Shown piece after piece: positions 56,213 through 64,000 of a DNA stretch of 64,000 nt. Made by a program: the position numbers and the translations under genes. Source of the stretch: Kovacikia minuta CCNUW1 (GTDB lineage: Bacteria; Cyanobacteriota; Cyanobacteriia; Leptolyngbyales; Leptolyngbyaceae); assembly GCF_020091585.1 (NCBI RefSeq), contig NZ_CP083583.1, forward strand, positions 310,001-374,000, written 5' to 3'. The stretch's first letter is position 1, and each line of letters starts with the position of its first letter. The notes under the pieces are model-generated. The model saw only the letters and a list, made by a program, of their open reading frames with translations. It was not told where the DNA came from and searched no databases.

Positions 56213-56875
56213 ATGAGAAAAATTCTGGCGATCGCAGCCTTATTGGTTACCATTTCCTCGATCGGGTCAGTTAAAGCTGAAACTAGTCAGGCGAAACAGT
56301 TTGCTCAGTTCCCCAGTATTAACCTACCCGTCGGAGGGGGCGACTCTAAGCCGCCTGAAAGTAAGCCTGCTAGCCAGGAATTTAGTGGATTTTCTGGCAA
56401 TTACACAGACTATTCAGACACTTATAACGGGTTTAAGCTTAAAATTCCGGCAGAATTCAAGCTCAACAATCGCGGAGCTACAACCGATTGGTCTACGACT
56501 GCCTCTATTGATGGGGGTGTCGCAACTGTTTACATCAATTCTGCGCCACTCAAGGGAGTCGCTTCCAAAGTAGTTTACGAAACGAACCTCAAGTCCAAGC
56601 AGGAAGACCGCAACTACACAGAAGTAGTGCCCGTTACCGTAAAGCATGGTAACAAAACTGCCTACGCTTTTCGTTGCAAAGAAGCAAACCATAAGCCAGG
56701 TTCCCCTGAGGAAAAAGAATCGGGTGATATCCACCGCTGGCACTTGTTTGTGTTTGACAATCAAATGGTCTACACGATGGGTTTTACTGGAACCTATGCT
56801 GCTTTCAAAGGCAACAAGTTGCAGCCCACCTTCGAAAGTGTAATCAAATCCGTAGAAATCATTCCAATTCAGTAG
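56213..56875 (+). CDS. Secreted PsbP/Mog1-like hypothetical protein
   Basis: Start chosen at ATG 56213, with GGAG eight bases upstream; an earlier in-frame start has no site. 220 residues. A clear signal peptide (KILAIAALLVTISSIGSVKA) precedes a Pro/Ser-rich linker and a beta-rich domain (YNGFKLKIPAEFKLNNRG, AFKGNKLQPTFESVIKSVEI) like the Mog1/PsbP fold or DUF1795. Conserved Trp and Tyr residues are seen. Function unknown. Confidence 0.75.
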   Translation: MRKILAIAALLVTISSIGSVKAETSQAKQFAQFPSINLPVGGGDSKPPESKPASQEFSGFSGNYTDYSDTYNGFKLKIPAEFKLNNRGATTDWSTTASIDGGVATVYINSAPLKGVASKVVYETNLKSKQEDRNYTEVVPVTVKHGNKTAYAFRCKEANHKPGSPEEKESGDIHRWHLFVFDNQMVYTMGFTGTYAAFKGNKLQPTFESVIKSVEIIPIQ

Positions 56876-56888
56876 GCTAAAAACTCCT

Positions 56889-57035
56889 ATTAACCGTTGA
56901 TGTCGCGGCACATCAGAGAATTGGGTTGGAATACGGCGAGGGGTTTCAGTCTGGACACCCCCTCGCCTTTTATGGGCGAACGGGTTGGGGGATGAGGGGG
57001 GTTCAGAAGCCAGATCAAATATTGTCAGGTTAATA
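56889..57035. repeat. Degraded miniature element (TATTAACC ends)
   Basis: TATTAACC at 56889-56896 and TGTCAGGTTAATA at 57023-57035 are partial inverted ends. The inside (CCTTTTATGGGCGAACGGG and GGGGGATGAGGGG) is homologous to the right half of the element at 6671-6833. Confidence 0.55.
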
Positions 57036-57098
57036 ATTCCCTCGCAGCGATGGGGAATACTTATTGAATTAATGTAGCCTATTGTACTTGAGGTACGG

Positions 57099-57614
57099 AT
57101 GAAAGGTATTCGGATCGTAGGACTTGTACTTGCTGTGATGCCTCTGTTTTTTGCCCAATCTGCTAAAGCCGAAATGTTGGTTTTAGGCACAGCCTCCGGC
57201 GGGCAAACAATTCGGCTTGATACAGAATCAATTCAACACAATGGGCGCTCCATGAGTTGGTGGACGGGTTTTACCTATTATTTAGGCAATGAACGACTTG
57301 AAGCAGGCGCTCACTGTGGACAGAAAATTTGGAGAGTGGAAGGCAAAGACTATAAACCTCAGTCCAAGGCAACTCGTAACATGATTAGCATTGTCTGTTC
57401 TGCAAGATATGTAGAAGACTCTGAGGATATGGGCAATGTCATTGTTTTTGATCCACCTTCTAATATTCGGTCTTCACCTGGAGGTGCGGTTAAATGCTCG
57501 ATCGATCAGATGACGGTTATCCAGGTTTATGTGGAGCCGCGTAATGGTTGGTATTCGACCAAAGCTTGTGGTGGAGGTTGGATTCATCAGAGCCAGGTTC
57601 ATGCGTTTCGCTAA
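57099..57614 (+). CDS. Secreted protein with SH3-like C-terminus
   Basis: A 171-residue protein with signal peptide (RIVGLVLAVMPLFFAQSAKA). Four or more Cys in the mature part suggest disulfides. The C-terminal ~60 residues (NIRSSPGGAVKCSIDQMTVIQVY then WYSTKACGGGWIHQSQV) resemble a bacterial SH3 domain. It probably binds cell-wall or surface material; the function is unknown. Confidence 0.65.
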   Translation: MKGIRIVGLVLAVMPLFFAQSAKAEMLVLGTASGGQTIRLDTESIQHNGRSMSWWTGFTYYLGNERLEAGAHCGQKIWRVEGKDYKPQSKATRNMISIVCSARYVEDSEDMGNVIVFDPPSNIRSSPGGAVKCSIDQMTVIQVYVEPRNGWYSTKACGGGWIHQSQVHAFR

Positions 57615-57705
57615 AATGTCTCACTGCACCTACCATCCCATCTGATCCGGAGTAAAACCCAATGGTGGAGCTACGAAGTAAAGTCTAATCAAGCTAGTCC
57701 ATTTG

Positions 57706-60303
57706 ATGATGATGTTCACTGCTTCAAAACGGCAGATATCAAGGATACATGTTCCACTTCGCTCAATCTTAGTGATACCTTTTGTCTTGCAGATTTCTAT
57801 TGCAGTAGGATTGACGGGGTGGCTCTCGTTCCGTAACGGTAGGATTGCTGTGAATGATTTAGCAAGCCAACTGGTGAATGAGATTAGCGATCGAATTACC
57901 CAACAAACCAACTGTTACCTCAAAACGCCTCAAGATATTACCTCCCTCAATAGCAGCGCGGTTAAATCTAACATTCTTAACCTCAATAATTTTCAAGCTA
58001 CCGGCCACTACTTTTGGCAACAGGTTCAGAATTCTGATGTAGATTATGTTGCATTTGGCGCAGCGAATGGTAAATACATTGGGGCGGGGTATGTCGATCA
58101 GCAGAATCTGGTGATTGATGAAGTTTCAAGCACACGAACTGGTGGCGATTTGCATTCGTATCAAACGGATCAACAGGGAAACCGACTCCGAATTGTTCAA
58201 ACGCTTAAAAAATGGGATCATCGGCTAGAAGCAGGCTATAGCGATATTGTCCAAGCCAACAAACCCGCCTGGAGTCAGATTTATCAATGGGAAGATGGAT
58301 CTGGAATCCTCTCGATCTCAGCAGGGCATCCAATTTATAACGCTACAGGCAGATTTCTGGGAGTTTTAAGTGCAGATATACGGCTCACAACTCTGAGTAC
58401 GTTCCTGCGTACACTCAAAATTGGACAAAATGGCAGAGCATTTATTCTCGAACGCAATGGTTTTTTGGTTGCAAGCTCCTCAAATGAACCACTGGCTACG
58501 AAGCAAGGGGAAGCAACAGAACGGTTACTTGCTACCCAAAGTCGCGATCCCCTGATTCAAAACACCGCGAAGTATCTACTGCATCAATTTGGGGATTTTG
58601 CAAAGCTACAACCATCATCTCAACCAAATGTCAATCGTTTTGGGCAGCGAGAATTTGTACGGATAACTCCGTTTACGGATAAATTTGGTCTCGACTGGTG
58701 GATTGTTGTTGTTGTGCCAGAAACAGACTTTATGGCACAGATCTATTCCAGTACTTACACCACAGTTTTGCTATGCATCCTTGCTCTCATGGTTGCGATC
58801 GCAATGGGGTTAACAACTTCACACTATCTGATTCGGCCTATCCTAAAAATGGTTGGTGCCGCTGGAGCTTTATCAGAAGGACAGTGGGAACAACGGATTC
58901 CTGATTCAAAATTGCAGGAGATTGGGTTACTTGCCAAAGCATTTAACAGCATGGCAAAACAATTACAAGATTCCTTCAGTAAGCTGCATTATTCTGCTTA
59001 TCATGATGCGCTGACAAATTTAATGAATCGAGCGGCATTCATCAAACACCTTGAGGAAGCCTTTTCAAAATATCAACATAACAATCAATACTTGTTTGGC
59101 GTATTATTTCTTGATTTAGACAGCTTTAAGGTTGTTAATGACAGTTTGGGACACATTATTGGAGATGAACTGCTAATGGCTGCCAGCCATAGAATCCAAA
59201 ATTGTTTGCCTGCCAATGCTTTGGCAGCAAGATTTGGAGGGGATGAATTTATCATCCTACTGTCAGGAATTGTTGGTTTAGACGAAGCAAGGAACGTTGC
59301 GGAGCAAATTTCGGAAGCATTAAGCCAGCCCTTTAATTTAAGAGGATATGAGATTTTTACAAGTGCCAGTATTGGTATCGTTTTAAGTACAGCACAACAA
59401 ACTACATCAGAAGATCTGTTGAGAGATGCTGACATAGCAATGTATCATGCAAAATCCCAGGGCAAGGCTTGTTATGGGGTCTTTGATGTTCTAATGCATA
59501 ACCGAAGTAAGGAACGCTTACAGCTAGAAATGGACTTGAGACATGCGCTCAAAAAAGAGCAGTTTGAAGTGTATTACCAACCGATTATTTCTTCAAATTC
59601 TCGAACGATCGCAGGTTTTGAAGCCTTAGTGCGTTGGCAGCATCCAACGAAAGGAATGGTTCCCCCCAATCAATTTATTCCCCTCGCCGAAGAGACTGGT
59701 CTAATTGTGCAGCTTGGTCAATGGGTGCTATCAGAATCCTGCCGCCAACTGTCACTTTGGCAACGTCAATATCCTGAATGTTGTTCCTTTTTTATAAGTG
59801 TTAATCTGTCTGTTAGGCAGTTACTTCAGCCCGATCTGCTAGAGCAAGTGATGCAAATTCTACAAGATACCGGGCTTGCTCCAGGTTCTTTAAAGTTAGA
59901 AGTTACTGAAAGTACAATCATCAACAATGTTGAGGTTGCTGGTTCTAAATTGGAGAGTTTGCAAAAAGAAGGGATTCAAATTAGTGTTGACGATTTTGGC
60001 ACAGGTTACTCATCCCTCAGCCAACTTCATCATTTACCAATTAGCGTTCTCAAAATCGATCGTTCATTTGTTCGTCAAATGATGCATGATGAGGGATGCT
60101 TTGAAATTACGAAAACGGTGATTCACTTGTACCATGGTTTAGGGATTGCTGTAGTAGCCGAAGGCGTTGAAACGCAAGAGCAATTTGAACAATTACAACA
60201 ATTCAATTGTGAATTTCATCAGGGATATTTATTCTCTCCTGCTTTACCAGCAACCGAGGTCGAAAAACGGTTTCTTTCGCAACTGACTAAACTACGTTAC
60301 TGA
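57706..60303 (+). CDS. Cache-HAMP-GGDEF-EAL cyclic-di-GMP protein
   Basis: A ~865-residue membrane protein (start among three consecutive ATGs at 57706-57714). A first membrane helix (LVIPFVLQISIAVGLTGWLSF), a ~280-residue periplasmic double-Cache sensor, a second helix (TVLLCILALMVAIAMGLTT), HAMP, then GGDEF (RFGGDEFIILLSG near 511, intact) and EAL (AGFEALVRWQHP near 639; also VDDFGTGYSSL). It may both make and break cyclic-di-GMP; both active-site motifs look complete, so the net activity cannot be predicted. It senses an outside ligand. Confidence 0.9.
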   Translation: MMMFTASKRQISRIHVPLRSILVIPFVLQISIAVGLTGWLSFRNGRIAVNDLASQLVNEISDRITQQTNCYLKTPQDITSLNSSAVKSNILNLNNFQATGHYFWQQVQNSDVDYVAFGAANGKYIGAGYVDQQNLVIDEVSSTRTGGDLHSYQTDQQGNRLRIVQTLKKWDHRLEAGYSDIVQANKPAWSQIYQWEDGSGILSISAGHPIYNATGRFLGVLSADIRLTTLSTFLRTLKIGQNGRAFILERNGFLVASSSNEPLATKQGEATERLLATQSRDPLIQNTAKYLLHQFGDFAKLQPSSQPNVNRFGQREFVRITPFTDKFGLDWWIVVVVPETDFMAQIYSSTYTTVLLCILALMVAIAMGLTTSHYLIRPILKMVGAAGALSEGQWEQRIPDSKLQEIGLLAKAFNSMAKQLQDSFSKLHYSAYHDALTNLMNRAAFIKHLEEAFSKYQHNNQYLFGVLFLDLDSFKVVNDSLGHIIGDELLMAASHRIQNCLPANALAARFGGDEFIILLSGIVGLDEARNVAEQISEALSQPFNLRGYEIFTSASIGIVLSTAQQTTSEDLLRDADIAMYHAKSQGKACYGVFDVLMHNRSKERLQLEMDLRHALKKEQFEVYYQPIISSNSRTIAGFEALVRWQHPTKGMVPPNQFIPLAEETGLIVQLGQWVLSESCRQLSLWQRQYPECCSFFISVNLSVRQLLQPDLLEQVMQILQDTGLAPGSLKLEVTESTIINNVEVAGSKLESLQKEGIQISVDDFGTGYSSLSQLHHLPISVLKIDRSFVRQMMHDEGCFEITKTVIHLYHGLGIAVVAEGVETQEQFEQLQQFNCEFHQGYLFSPALPATEVEKRFLSQLTKLRY

Positions 60304-60322
60304 TACGGATTCCGGAAGAATT

Positions 60323-61330
60323 TTATTTTGCTCCCAATTGAAAACCCTGATCATAAGCAGGTTCGTTGTTCTCCAGCAATTGCCGTCCCCGATTTAGTTT
60401 TGCATCCCAATAGCCAGCATCCCACCAGAGGAATTGGTTGCGTTGGGTCTGGAAGGAATAGGGATTGTTAGCCTCTAACTTGGAAGTGAACCAGTTTTTA
60501 TGGTGTGGGGACACGGATTTGCCCCTGGGTTGTTGTTGGTAGACGGTCAGAACACGGGCGATTGCCAGCATGCGGCGATTTTGGTCATGGCGAATTTTGG
60601 TTTCTGTATTGCCCAATCCGGGAGCATCCCAACGGTTCTCTTGGGAGTCCCAAAAGCTCTGAACCCGCGCCTTCAGAACAGCCGCCTGCCCCTTTAAGCC
60701 TTTTTTCCTGGCTTGTTGTAGATGCTCTGGATAACCGGGCTTGCCCAGGGCTGCCAACGGTGCCTGGTTGGCTAAATCGATCGCATTCAGTTCTTCCTCC
60801 AGAGTCATTTTCAAGTCTAGGGAGGTTGCGCGTTGCTGCAAGTTATCTGTTTGTGTTTGCAACCGCTTGAGTTGAAACGCATCTGCCTGCTCCGGCGTGG
60901 AGCATTGATAGCGGGCTTCGCGGCAATGCTGGAAGGAAAAGCTGCCCAGGTTCCAGACTCCGTTGCCGGGGTCTACGTGCCCAAAGTAGGCGGGGGTGCG
61001 GTTGCCATCCGGGGTACGGGTGCCCTCAGCATGCCCAACGGCGCGGGCAACGATCGACTCCGATCCCGCAGTAAATAGGACGGTGGGATCGGCAACGATC
61101 GCCGTTGGTTGGAACGATTGAACCGTCTCTTTTTTATCCAGGTTTGAAGGAATTATTTTTAAGTCAGGAAACGAAGCAACCGCTATCAGCCCTACGGCTA
61201 CCCATCCGGCCTGAATCAGAAGGATCAGCCGTTCCTGTTCCCGGCTTGCGCCCCGCCGCTTCCGCACAACAACTCGCTGGGGAGGGGGGGGGGCAATGGC
61301 AGGGTGGGTTTGGGAAGAAGTCATGGACAT
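60323..61330 (-). CDS. Membrane-anchored hypothetical protein with GHxDPGN motif
   Basis: A 335-residue protein. A basic proline-rich N-terminus precedes one hydrophobic helix (LILLIQAGWVAVGLIAVASF), then an extracytoplasmic domain with EGTRTPDGNRTPAYFGHVDPG and NLGSFSFQHC, and helical sequence with TSLDLKMTLEEELNAIDLAN. The TPAYFGHVDPGN pattern is reminiscent of lysozyme-like or cell-wall enzymes in cyanobacteria, but I cannot name a family. It is convergent with the GGDEF-EAL gene (20 bases between stops). Confidence 0.65.
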   Translation of the reverse strand: MSMTSSQTHPAIAPPPPQRVVVRKRRGASREQERLILLIQAGWVAVGLIAVASFPDLKIIPSNLDKKETVQSFQPTAIVADPTVLFTAGSESIVARAVGHAEGTRTPDGNRTPAYFGHVDPGNGVWNLGSFSFQHCREARYQCSTPEQADAFQLKRLQTQTDNLQQRATSLDLKMTLEEELNAIDLANQAPLAALGKPGYPEHLQQARKKGLKGQAAVLKARVQSFWDSQENRWDAPGLGNTETKIRHDQNRRMLAIARVLTVYQQQPRGKSVSPHHKNWFTSKLEANNPYSFQTQRNQFLWWDAGYWDAKLNRGRQLLENNEPAYDQGFQLGAK

Positions 61331-61435
61331 TTGGGAAACTTCCCTGAAAACGAACTTCCTACCAGGATAGCGTCAAGTGAACCCGGAACTTAAATTCCAG
61401 CAGGAAAATTAATTCATCAGTACTATCCCTAAACC

Positions 61436-62038
61436 TTACCAGACTTTGCCCATCTCTAACGCAAATCCCGGTAGGAGCGGATCGCCACTGATGAGATCGG
61501 GATTCTCCAATATTTCCACTGGAACATCGGGACGGTAGATGTGAACCTTGCAGTTTTTGCGATCGATCAGCCAACCCAACAAAGCACCATTTGCAATATA
61601 TTCCTGCATTTTTTCCTGTAAGCTCTGGAGCGAATCACTCGCCGATCGCAACTCCACCACAAAATCTGGACAGAGGGGAGCAAAGGAGTTTTGTTCTTCT
61701 AGAGAAAGCGCATTCCACCGTTCCAGCTTGACCCAGGATACATCCGGAGAACGGGTTGCTCCATTGGGGAGAGTAAACCCAGCACTGGAGTCGAACCCAA
61801 TCCCAGACCCATCTTGCTCAGCCCAAATACCCAGTTGGACTGCAAGGTTAAAGTTACGATTGCCTGTATCAGAAAAGGCAGGTGACATGATAATCACTTC
61901 TCCGCTTGCAGTCCGTTCGATGTGTAAATCTCGGTTAATCTGGCAGAAATGATAGAACTGCTCCTTTGTCATTTGTTGGCTGTCAGACAACTGCACCGTA
62001 ATCGGATTCAATTTAGTTTTAATTAGCAGCGTTGTCAT
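61436..62038 (-). CDS. Uma2-family (DUF820) nuclease-fold protein
   Basis: A 200-residue protein of the cyanobacterial Uma2 family. The PD-(D/E)XK-like core is PDVSWVKLERW, then PDFVVELRSASDSLQSLQEKM and WLIDRKNCKVHIYRP. Its nuclease activity is assumed from fold. These occur in dozens of copies in cyanobacterial genomes, often with mobile DNA. No partner gene is seen here. Confidence 0.92.
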   Translation of the reverse strand: MTTLLIKTKLNPITVQLSDSQQMTKEQFYHFCQINRDLHIERTASGEVIIMSPAFSDTGNRNFNLAVQLGIWAEQDGSGIGFDSSAGFTLPNGATRSPDVSWVKLERWNALSLEEQNSFAPLCPDFVVELRSASDSLQSLQEKMQEYIANGALLGWLIDRKNCKVHIYRPDVPVEILENPDLISGDPLLPGFALEMGKVW

Positions 62039-62057
62039 CGCTAACCTCTAAGGAATG

Positions 62058-62165
62058 GGAATTAAATAAAGTCGGTCGTAGGGGCGGGTTTGACCAAGAT
62101 TTGCTGACTACGAGTAAGTCTCTTGGCAAAACCCGCCCGTACAAAATTCGGAGGTTATTTAATCC
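62058..62165. repeat. 108-bp miniature inverted-repeat element
   Basis: Ends GGAATTAAATAA (62058-62069) and TTATTTAATCC (62155-62165) with inner arms GTAGGGGCGGGTTT and AAACCCGCCCGTAC. It lies in the spacer between two divergent genes. Confidence 0.6.
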
Positions 62166-62353
62166 ACGATCCTAAGACCATGAATGATATCTAACCACTC
62201 TAGAGCAGTCTCAGCAAAATCGCCATTTGCGTCACACCCAGTTTCAATTGCATAAACTAACCCTGTTCTCCGTCCTCCGTTTTTCTAACGATTGCTCCAA
62301 TTGGAGCGATCGCGCTTATAGTATGAGCTAAGATTAACCCCTGTGACTCTATA

Positions 62354-64000
62354 ATGCTCTCCAGTATCCAGCCAGTTTCAGCAATGGCGAATTCACCGCA
62401 CCGCTCTGCATCCAACCCGCCTGCGCTCGCTGATCTGTCTGGGAGCCTCAGGCAGTCCAACCCAAATTCTGCATCGTCCCTGGCAGCCACCGAAGACCAT
62501 GCTGCGACCTGGGATGTGGAAGTGACGAGTGTGGATGGAGCGCCATCTCTCCCTTCTACCAGTGACGACGCTCCCTGGGCAAAGATTGTTCAGGATGTGC
62601 TGACTCCCGCCTATTTGCAAAGCCTGATTCAGCTTCTGCGGGATCACTCTTCTTTACCAGAACTGGTGACAGCGCAACTGTTTCAACATCTGCTGAATGT
62701 CTATAAAGACAAAGTAGAAATGGTTGTGCAGGAGCAGGGAATTGAGGCGATCGATACCAGCCTTCCGCATTTCAAGGTCATTGCCAATCGGAAACAGAAC
62801 ACCAAACGGCTGGAACTTGTTTTTGACAACGATCGAATTAAAACCTATCTGAAGAATTCGCTGTTTGAGTTTTTCACCCATGCGGGAATTTGGAAAGAAT
62901 TTGCCAAGGTTGTGGGAACGAACCTGGTCGTTTGGGCAATTGAAGACCTGGAAAATACCTTAGGACCGCAGGCGTTTCGGGCATTGTCTGACCACGAAAT
63001 TGGGCAAGCAATCAGCAATCGTCTGGGTGAGCTTGATCCATCTTTTCTGCTGGAGCGGGGGGAAGTTCTGGGACAAATTCACTGCCAAGATATTGCTAAA
63101 AAGATTATCGAAGGATTTAACTTACCCCAATGCTCCATCCAGGATCTGGAGAAATTGCTGGGTTTGAAGCAGCGTCCCCTCTTTAGTACGGAAACAAATC
63201 TGGAATTTGATCCAATCGCCGTTCTGCCCACGTCAATTCCGATCGCCAGTAGTATCCGCGCCCAGCTTCGTCCCGACCTCTGGCAGCAGAACGCCGATCA
63301 GACCGCTGTGTTTCACTACCGCAGCAAAAGCAATCCTAGCAACTATATTGAGCATTTCATCACCAACCCCGGTGATATCGAAATGCTACCCTGGGAAGCT
63401 GCCGAGCAAATTATCAACAAATTTGGATTTGATACCGTCAAACTTCAGTTGATTTTTGCTTCCCGCACGATGGAAGAAGCCGAACCCTGGAATAACGCCT
63501 TTACCCTCAGAGCGAGCGACATCATTCAGCTTTTGGGCTGGGACAAAAACCACAATACCAGCCTGTCTGAGAAACGGACTTCTGTTGCCAGCACAGCTTA
63601 CGCCCTGTCCTGTTTACTGGTGAAGTCGGTTTGGGTAGAAGGCAGGGGAAAACGAAAGGTGGATGCCAGCACACCGATCGGCAGAATGTGGGATGTGTTG
63701 ATTGATGTGCATGGGCAGTTTGATTGGGTGACGGGCAAAATCGAACGACCGGAAGAGGTTTACATCACCGTTAGCCCTGGTTTATGGACGAAACATTTTC
63801 TCAATCGGGCAGGCAGTCGGGCAAAGGAAGCGCTGCACCAATTTGGCTATCTTGCCCGTGACATTCTAAAAATTGATCCCTACCACAATGAGATGGCGCT
63901 GCGATTGGCAATTCAACTCACGCTCGACTCCCGCATCCGTGTGCGAAACCAACATCCCTACGATTATCGGGTGGGTAGTTTGCTGGAAGAGGTGCTGATT
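62354..64000 (+). CDS. Long unknown protein, N-terminal part (runs off the window)
   Basis: From ATG 62354 (or ATG 62384) the frame stays open to base 64000, at least 549 codons without a stop, so the gene continues outside. The first ~75 residues are disordered (Ser/Ala/Pro-rich). Helical regions follow (WAKIVQDVLTPAYLQSLIQLL, TKRLELVFDNDRIKTYLKNSLF), then a winged-helix-like part (FTLRASDIIQLLGWDKNHN, EEVYITVSPGLWTKHFLN). I do not recognise it. The pattern is somewhat like replication initiators or phage proteins, but that is a weak guess. Confidence 0.6.
   Translation, partial: MLSSIQPVSAMANSPHRSASNPPALADLSGSLRQSNPNSASSLAATEDHAATWDVEVTSVDGAPSLPSTSDDAPWAKIVQDVLTPAYLQSLIQLLRDHSSLPELVTAQLFQHLLNVYKDKVEMVVQEQGIEAIDTSLPHFKVIANRKQNTKRLELVFDNDRIKTYLKNSLFEFFTHAGIWKEFAKVVGTNLVVWAIEDLENTLGPQAFRALSDHEIGQAISNRLGELDPSFLLERGEVLGQIHCQDIAKKIIEGFNLPQCSIQDLEKLLGLKQRPLFSTETNLEFDPIAVLPTSIPIASSIRAQLRPDLWQQNADQTAVFHYRSKSNPSNYIEHFITNPGDIEMLPWEAAEQIINKFGFDTVKLQLIFASRTMEEAEPWNNAFTLRASDIIQLLGWDKNHNTSLSEKRTSVASTAYALSCLLVKSVWVEGRGKRKVDASTPIGRMWDVLIDVHGQFDWVTGKIERPEEVYITVSPGLWTKHFLNRAGSRAKEALHQFGYLARDILKIDPYHNEMALRLAIQLTLDSRIRVRNQHPYDYRVGSLLEEVLI

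Noticed and set aside
56414..57190. 258-codon minus-strand frame across two secreted-protein genes
   Set aside because: Both plus-strand genes have signal peptides and good starts; the minus frame spans their spacer and a miniature element and has no motif.

Overview
The window reads as a piece of a cyanobacterial chromosome. The HIP1 octamer GCGATCGC and its core CGATCG recur through genes and spacers. The spacers are full of hairpin-bearing miniature repeats and short tandem junk repeats. The gene set is also cyanobacterial in style: very large hybrid histidine kinases, WD40 proteins, a bacterial dynamin, a Uma2 nuclease and a NHLM-type peptide exporter. This is judged by reading only; no database search was run.

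Layout: 1-6.4 kb holds a WD40 protein tail, a glyoxalase-fold protein, a frameshifted dynamin-like GTPase, a NhaC antiporter with an overlapping lipoprotein gene, and a DUF6788-like protein. 6.4-9.5 kb is a repeat-rich spacer with a 54-codon gene, then an AraC regulator coupled to a membrane protein with two cyclic-nucleotide-binding domains. 10-19.2 kb is the most interesting block, a ribosomal-peptide (RiPP) cluster: a promoter, two small double-glycine precursors, a hairpin attenuator, a radical SAM protein resembling PoyD-type peptide epimerases, a HlyD-type adaptor, a C39 peptidase/ABC exporter and a second NHLM ABC protein. 19.2-23.4 kb has a three-gene MlaE/MlaD/MlaF-like lipid transporter set split around a WD40 lipoprotein. 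24-28 kb holds a replicon-like module: about eight iteron-like repeats, two adjacent palindromes, a primase-polymerase-like protein and a basic-tailed protein. 28-32.8 kb has ARMT1-like, YhcG-like, DUF6438, AraC and MAPEG genes.

32.8-51.6 kb is a dense signalling region, all on the minus strand. It has a hybrid kinase; a giant eight-plus-PAS hybrid kinase cut by a 934-bp IS5-type element and coupled to an XRE regulator; and a tight four-gene operon (Ser/Thr kinase-AAA-GAF-histidine kinase, REC-GAF-histidine kinase, single receiver, hybrid kinase). 51.6-54.6 kb has miniature repeats, an IS200-type element and a second, apparently identical copy of the 934-bp IS. 54.6-64 kb has an alpha/beta hydrolase, two secreted proteins, a Cache-GGDEF-EAL protein, a membrane-anchored unknown protein, a Uma2 nuclease and a long unknown gene running off the right edge.

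Two themes cut across the window. First, five genes (dynamin, mlaE-like, the primase-like gene, the PAS kinase and the Ser/Thr kinase hybrid) each appear broken by exactly one extra base, and one has a further apparent one-base loss in a C-run. These may be real decay or sequence error. Second, tandem-repeat DNA has entered coding regions in frame several times, including in the peptide exporter.
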